Source: W0P28-013 sp963593685 (GTDB lineage: Bacteria > Bacteroidota > Bacteroidia > Bacteroidales > Paludibacteraceae). From it: 35,019 nt of DNA. Below the pieces are notes generated by a model, which saw only the letters and a list, made by a program, of their open reading frames with translations, was not told the origin of the DNA and ran no database searches. This document shows positions 31,505-35,019 of this stretch, piece by piece (the first letter of the stretch is position 1; each line of letters starts with the position of its first letter). The stretch covers positions 1 through 35,019 of the forward strand of contig CAVBBP010000026.1 of assembly GCA_963593685.1 (NCBI GenBank), in the 5' to 3' direction. A program made the translations under genes and the position numbers.

Positions 31505-31869
31505 TTTCAAATTTCAAATTTCAGAGTTTCAGAGTTTCAGAGTTTCAGAGTTCGGTAGCCGAAATGCCGAATTTATTATTCATTATTCATTGTTTATTAT
31601 TTATTTTGGCTTGTGGCCTCTTTTCCCGTTTTCCCCAAAGGGGAAAAGCCTTTGGGTTAATTAAGAATTGTGAATTTAGAATTATGAATTTTTGCGTTCA
31701 AAAGCATCGCAATTTTCAAATAATTAAGTAATTGGAAATTAGATAATTAAAAAGTCTTTTGTCTTTACTCCTTATTCTTTATTCAAAAAAATTCCTCACT
31801 CCTAATTCCTCACTCAAAAAATCCACTGCTCACTTCTCACTACTAACTACTCACTTATAGAGGCCTCCA
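31505..31869. repeat. Intergenic repeat array, homologous to 20588-20833
   Basis: No gene seen. AAATTTCAAATTTC and TTTCAGAGTTTCAGAG tandems, CGGTAGCCGAAA, TTATTCATT repeats, a CCCGTTTTCCCC/GGGGAAAAG palindrome (31614-31656), GGTTAATTAAGAATTGTG and GGAAATTAGATAATTAAAA, then TCCTTATTCTTTATTC and CCTCACTCCTAATTCCTCACT repeats up to the rmuC stop. Confidence 0.6.
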
Positions 31870-33144
31870 CTATTCAATTTTTATCAATTCCGATGGCAGT
31901 TCTTTGTTCGCTTTGGCGCCGAGTTCTTTGATACGCGTGGCGGTCGAGAGCATATTGCCTTTGCCGTCGCTCAACTTGCCAAAAGCGTCGGCGTAAGCCC
32001 TGTCGGCAGCGTCGAGGCTGCGTTTCACTTTCTGAAAATCGTCGATAAAACCGACCAGTTTGTCGTACAATGCACCGCTCAATCGCGCTATTTCCAGCGA
32101 ATTTTTGGTCTGATTTTCCTGCTGCCAAATGCTGGCGATGGTGCGCAGCGTGGCGAGCAGCGTTGTTGGGCTCACGATGACGATTTTGCGCTCCCAAGCG
32201 TAGGCAAACAGACTTTGGTCGGCTTCGACAGCCACCGAAAACATCGCTTCGATCGGCACAAACATCAGCACAAAATCGGGCGCATTCACACCGAGCAGAT
32301 TCGGGTAGTTTTTGTCGGCCAACTCCTGCACATGCTTTTTCATCGACGCCACATGTTCGCGCACGGCGCTGGCGTAGGCCTCTTTGTCGGTGGCGGCGGT
32401 CAGGCGGTCGTAGGCCACGAGCGACACTTTCGAGTCGATGATAACATGCTTATTATCAGGCAGATGCACCACCACATCGGGGCGACTGTTTGCGCCTTCG
32501 GTGGTTTTGCTCACCTCTTCGCGCTCGTACTCGCGACCGCGGTGCAGTCCCGACATCTCGAGCACGCGTTCCAAAATCACTTCGCCCCAGTTGCCCTGTT
32601 TTTTCACATCGCCTTTCAGGGCTTTGGTCAGATTGTTGGCCTCGTCGCTGATGACGCGCGTCTGTTCCGACAGGTTTTTGAGTTGTTCGCGCAACGATAT
32701 TTTTTCGCGCATCTCGAGGCTGTAGGCCTCTTTCACCTGATTTTTGAACTCGTTGATCTTCTCGCCGAGCGGATTTAGCAGTGCGCCGATATCTTTTTTG
32801 CTCGATTCGGAGAGTTCGGCGGCGCGCTCTTTCAGCACGCGGTTGGCGATGTTTTCGAACTCGGTCGTGAGCGTTTTTTGCAGTTCAATCGTTTCCGATT
32901 TTTGCGTTTCGAGAGCTGTGCGCATATTTTCGAGATTGGCTTGCGTTTTGGCCAACTCCTCCGATTTTTCGGACAGTGCATTGCGCGCCGTTGCCAGTTC
33001 TGCCGTCAATTTGGCGGCCTCGTCGGCTTTGGCACGCAGTTGTGCCTCGGCCGCTGCCACACTGCCGCCACGCACAAAATAAGCCACCACAAACCCCGCC
33101 GCACAAGTGACCACACACGCCACTATCGATAAAATCATGCTCAT
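31870..33144 (-). CDS. rmuC: DNA recombination protein RmuC homologue
   Basis: Membrane-anchored protein of 424 aa. An N-terminal membrane segment (MILSIVACVVTCAAGFVVAYFV) is followed by a long coiled coil (about 30-130, rich in A, E, K, L, Q) and then the RmuC domain: GNWGEVILERVLEMSGL, DVVVHLPDNKHVIIDSKVSL, APDFVLMFVPIEAMFSVAV and VIVSPTTLLATLRTIASIW. The family limits inversions and other rearrangements at short inverted repeats, and a nuclease role has been suggested. Start is ATG 33144, or 33138 two codons in. It lies 157 nt downstream of the RHH-like gene on the same strand, the gap holding repeats. Confidence 0.93.
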   Translation of the reverse strand: MSMILSIVACVVTCAAGFVVAYFVRGGSVAAAEAQLRAKADEAAKLTAELATARNALSEKSEELAKTQANLENMRTALETQKSETIELQKTLTTEFENIANRVLKERAAELSESSKKDIGALLNPLGEKINEFKNQVKEAYSLEMREKISLREQLKNLSEQTRVISDEANNLTKALKGDVKKQGNWGEVILERVLEMSGLHRGREYEREEVSKTTEGANSRPDVVVHLPDNKHVIIDSKVSLVAYDRLTAATDKEAYASAVREHVASMKKHVQELADKNYPNLLGVNAPDFVLMFVPIEAMFSVAVEADQSLFAYAWERKIVIVSPTTLLATLRTIASIWQQENQTKNSLEIARLSGALYDKLVGFIDDFQKVKRSLDAADRAYADAFGKLSDGKGNMLSTATRIKELGAKANKELPSELIKIE

Positions 33145-33301
33145 ATTTTGTCAGTTCTTTGGTTCTTGTTGTTGAATTGTTTCGGGCGTGGTATGTCGCG
33201 TCCCTACTTTCGCACTTTTCACACTTTCACACTAAAAAATTCCTAACTCCTAATTCCTCACTCCTCATTTTTTCTTGCTACTTACATCTTGCGACTAATG
33301 T

Positions 33302-33487
33302 TCAATCAAACAGCGTCGGTCTGTCCTCGTCGAGTTGTTTCAGCACCGTGCGCACCACGGCCTCGCGCATAAATTTCGACACATTCGACACGCCATATTT
33401 CTCGATATAATGGTCGATAACACGCTTCTCCTCGTCGTTCAGCATAAACGACACGCGGTGCGTGCGCGGCAAAAGTCTCTTTTTCAT
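33302..33487 (-). CDS. Small ribbon-helix-helix-like protein
   Basis: Basic N-terminus, 61 aa in all: MKKRLLPRTHRVSFMLNDEEKRV, then a helix-turn-helix-sized segment KYGVSNVSKFMREAVVRTVLKQL and an acidic tail DEDRPTLFD. The pattern (a beta strand RVSFML followed by two helices) fits Arc/MetJ-type ribbon-helix-helix DNA-binding proteins. Similar short proteins are common in Bacteroidales, some annotated near mobilisation genes. No toxin or relaxase is adjacent, so autoregulation or control of rmuC is a guess. ATG 33487 is supported by a -7 box at 33511-33518. Confidence 0.75.
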   Translation of the reverse strand: MKKRLLPRTHRVSFMLNDEEKRVIDHYIEKYGVSNVSKFMREAVVRTVLKQLDEDRPTLFD

Positions 33488-33510
33488 CAGAAAAAAAATG
33501 ATTCAATCTG

Positions 33511-33518
33511 CAAAGATA
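33511..33518 (-). promoter_or_regulatory. -7 promoter box of the RHH-like gene
   Basis: The minus strand reads TATCTTTG, 23 nt upstream of ATG 33487. It may also serve rmuC, for which no closer box was found. Confidence 0.62.
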
Positions 33519-34070
33519 CGAAATTTAGTTGAAAGTTTGTAAAGTTCATAAAGTGTATAAAGTGAAAAGTCTATAAAGTTGAAAGTGACGCACCGCATGC
33601 GTCCGTTTCTTGTCAAAGCGTTGAATCGTTAAACTGTTTATTTGTGGATTTGGTTTCCAACCCCTTCCCCCACTGGCGTGGGTACTCCCCCTATCTGCTT
33701 ACGCAGCAGGGGGAGAGAATCGGGTTAAAACAATTGACAATGAAAGGTTAGAGATTAGCGTTTATAGAAGATAGAACATAGATTTGTAGGGGCGCGGCAT
33801 GCCACGCCCAAGCAGACCAACAAACAAAACCGCGCCAAACCAACACCAATGCGATTCTGTCCCCCTGCTTGGAGCGATAGCGCAAAGATAGGGGGACGAG
33901 CGAAGCGGAGGGGGTTAATGCCAATTAAGAATTAAGATTTGGGGCTGTAAGTCTGTCGAACCGCAAATGACCAAATCAGCAAAAATTTCTTTCACATCAA
34001 TATAAAATTGTGTCAATTTGTAAAGAAAGGGGTGAAAAATCAAAAAAAATGTATAATTTTTTGCTAAAAA
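33519..34070. repeat. Long intergenic repeat array
   Basis: No convincing gene in about 550 nt. In order: GTATAAAGTGAAAAGTC tandem (33530-33586) shared with 17812-17870; a degenerate GACGCA/TGCGTC palindrome (33587-33603); CCCCTTCCCCC and CTGCTTACGCAG/CAGGGGGAGAG units (33658-33720) related to 12634-12690; a GGGCGCGGCATGCCACGCCC palindrome (about 33791-33810); the 65-66 bp element (33851-33916) shared with 18023-18087; and AT-rich sequence. A 77-codon minus-strand frame (33915-34148) looks like chance. Confidence 0.55.
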
Positions 34071-34102
34071 TTTGCATAATTCAAAATTGTGTGCTATCTT
34101 TG
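34071..34102 (+). promoter_or_regulatory. Strong promoter (-33 and -7) upstream of a structured leader
   Basis: TTTG at 34071-34074 and TATCTTTG at 34095-34102 are spaced 20 nt apart, the ideal Bacteroidetes arrangement. Predicted start is near 34108. The next convincing gene begins at 34415. Confidence 0.72.
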
Positions 34103-34380
34103 CGGATAGAAAGTAACGAAATATGCTACAAACAGCATTATATACCACTCCGAGATAGCCGTTTTTTGCCCTTGAAACGGCTCGTAAGTCGCTGAATAGC
34201 AGTCAGTTACCCCCCCCCCATATATGTGCCTTTTCGGTAAGCGGTAACATGCTATTTTGCTGTCTGCTCTGCCTTCAACGCCACTCGGTGTCGTTTGCTT
34301 GCAAAATTTTGATGCTGTTCCGAAAAATGAAACTATTCCAGAATCATTTGGAGTAGCCTATCGCATTAGCAACAATAATC
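34103..34380 (+). ncRNA. Candidate structured leader RNA or small RNA with a C10 loop
   Basis: Directly downstream of the promoter. Hairpin 1: AGCCGTTT (34157-34164) with AAACGGCT (34175-34182). Hairpin 2: AATAGCA (34195-34201) with TGCTATT (34250-34256), stacked on GTTACC (34206-34211) with GGTAAC (34243-34248); its loop begins with the remainder of a C10 run and contains TGCC-TTTTC-GGTA. Outer arms GATAG/GCTAC (about 34104 and 34125) can pair with GTAGC/CTATC (about 34352-34361). I could not match it to 6S, SRP, tmRNA, RNase P or a riboswitch. A free RNA and a long 5' leader of the lipoprotein gene are both possible. Confidence 0.42.
34210..34219 (+). repeat. C10 homopolymer in the leader
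   Basis: Ten consecutive C bases, the first two of which belong to the GTTACC arm of hairpin 2. It lies outside any recognised coding region, so slippage would change an RNA loop and not a reading frame. Confidence 0.85.
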
Positions 34381-34414
34381 TACTTTTTTATTCACCAATT
34401 AAAACCATTTCAAA

Positions 34415-34837
34415 ATGAAAAAGACAATTTTTGCAGCCTTGTGCTGTGCAGCCCTGTTTGGTTTCACCGCGTGCGAAGAGACCGTAACAAAAGACATCGC
34501 GGTAACTGTAACAGAAGATTTTAGTTACTCTAGTGTTGGTGGTGGTAGTTCGGGAGTTAATCTTGCCGACATAAAAAGTGTGTTCATGGAAGAACTCTCT
34601 AAAATTGGCGAACGCCCCAAAGAGTTGAGTTATACAGTCATTCTGCGCCAACAGACGGACGCAAAATCGGTAAAAACGAAGGTGCAACAGGCCGCTGACA
34701 ATGCCGACAAGCGCGTTAGGAACGAATTGGGTGTTCCCGATCAGTTGAACCCAGACTACTCCAAGCTTAAAATTGGTGTGGAATACACCAATGTTGATGA
34801 CGAAAAAGTAACGCTGACTTACACTTACAAAGAGTGA
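34415..34837 (+). CDS. Small lipoprotein of unknown function
   Basis: Predicted lipoprotein of 140 aa: signal peptide and lipobox MKKTIFAALCCAALFGFTAC (Cys20), then a mature part of about 120 residues. That part has a Ser/Gly-rich stretch (YSSVGGGSSG), a helical, Lys/Ala-rich centre (DAKSVKTKVQQAADNADKR) and a C-terminal strand pattern (KLKIGVEYTNVDDEKVTLTYTYKE). I do not recognise the family. ATG 34415 follows TTTCAAA and gives a clean signal peptide. No -7 box was seen in the 60 nt before it, so the transcript probably starts near 34108 and carries the structured leader. Confidence 0.75.
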   Translation: MKKTIFAALCCAALFGFTACEETVTKDIAVTVTEDFSYSSVGGGSSGVNLADIKSVFMEELSKIGERPKELSYTVILRQQTDAKSVKTKVQQAADNADKRVRNELGVPDQLNPDYSKLKIGVEYTNVDDEKVTLTYTYKE

Positions 34838-34878
34838 GAGCGTAGTTACTCAACTTTCGTAAGTAATTTTTGTTTTTC

Positions 34879-34911
34879 GTTCATTTCTTTTGACGACCAA
34901 AAGAAACGAAC
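34879..34911. repeat. Long stem-loop downstream of the lipoprotein gene
   Basis: TTTCTTTTG (34884-34892) pairs with CAAAAGAAA (34898-34906) around ACGAC. The stem extends through one A/C mismatch to GTTC (34879-34882) with GAAC (34908-34911). No T run follows on either strand, so it could be a weak bidirectional terminator or one arm of a dispersed repeat. Confidence 0.6.
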
Positions 34912-34918
34912 CAATTTT

Positions 34919-34976
34919 GCGATTGAGCGAGCGCAGTGCCAAACTTGTTTGAGCAATGCCGAGCATGAGCAAAATC
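34919..34976. repeat. Dispersed element, second copy inverted at 14485-14541
   Basis: GCGATTGAGCGAGCGCAGTG, then a near-palindrome CAAACTTGTTTGAG, then GCCGAGCATGAGCAAAATC. The reverse complement of 14485-14541 has the same order (GCGATTAGCGAGAGCAGAG, CAAACTCGTTTGA, GCCGAGCGGAGCAAAAATC). The 34977-35019 remainder holds no recognisable gene. Confidence 0.65.
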
Positions 34977-35019
34977 AAGAATTAAAGAAAAGTCGCGGCA
35001 GGGGCGCGAGCGTTGCCAA

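Noticed and set aside
33915..34148. 77-codon minus-strand frame
   Set aside because: It starts on the wrong side of the + strand promoter, spans that promoter and AT-rich sequence, has no -7 box of its own, and its hydrophobic composition follows from base content.

Overview
The window looks like a chromosomal segment of a Bacteroidetes bacterium, most likely order Bacteroidales. The evidence is: Bacteroidetes-type promoters (-7 box TAnnTTTG, several with a -33 TTTG), no Shine-Dalgarno sequences, two secreted proteins with type IX secretion-like C-terminal domains, a long IleRS of the Bacteroidetes kind, and families typical of the group (DUF4837, DUF5672, PepSY-like lipoproteins, a receiver/PEP-binding fusion). 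I see no rRNA, tRNA, CRISPR array, transposase or phage gene.

Layout. 1-57: tail of an unseen + strand gene and its terminator. 300-5894 (-): ileS, then the rsmA-corA pair. 6106-12555 (+): a GtrA-like membrane protein, a POT peptide transporter with a DUF5672 glycosyltransferase 9 nt behind it, and a single-chain restriction-modification enzyme. 12825-23628 (-): a secreted carbohydrate-binding-module protein, a receiver/PEP-binding protein, a K+/H+ antiporter, an MTA/SAH nucleosidase, a stand-alone trpB preceded by a tryptophan attenuator, and pdxA. 23802-25430: a DUF4837 lipoprotein and a PepSY-like lipoprotein, divergently transcribed. 25434-31504 (-): cinA, then an apparent operon of a small propeptide-like secreted protein, an M6 metalloprotease and a relA-type synthetase. 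31870-33487 (-): rmuC and a small ribbon-helix-helix-like protein. 34095-34837 (+): a promoter, a foldable leader with a C10 run, and a small lipoprotein.

Most genes are housekeeping. The more unusual content is regulatory or in the gaps. (i) A 15-residue leader peptide with three consecutive Trp codons is followed by mutually exclusive antiterminator and terminator hairpins ahead of trpB. (ii) A free-standing homologue of the M6 protease N-terminal region overlaps the protease start codon by ATGA. (iii) An 87-nt inverted-repeat element is inserted in frame in ileS. (iv) The gaps between genes are built from a shared set of short repeats, one of which, a 17-mer, abuts three stop codons. (v) An AT-rich block sits inside the GC-rich restriction-modification gene.

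All calls come from reading the sequence. No database search or folding program was run.
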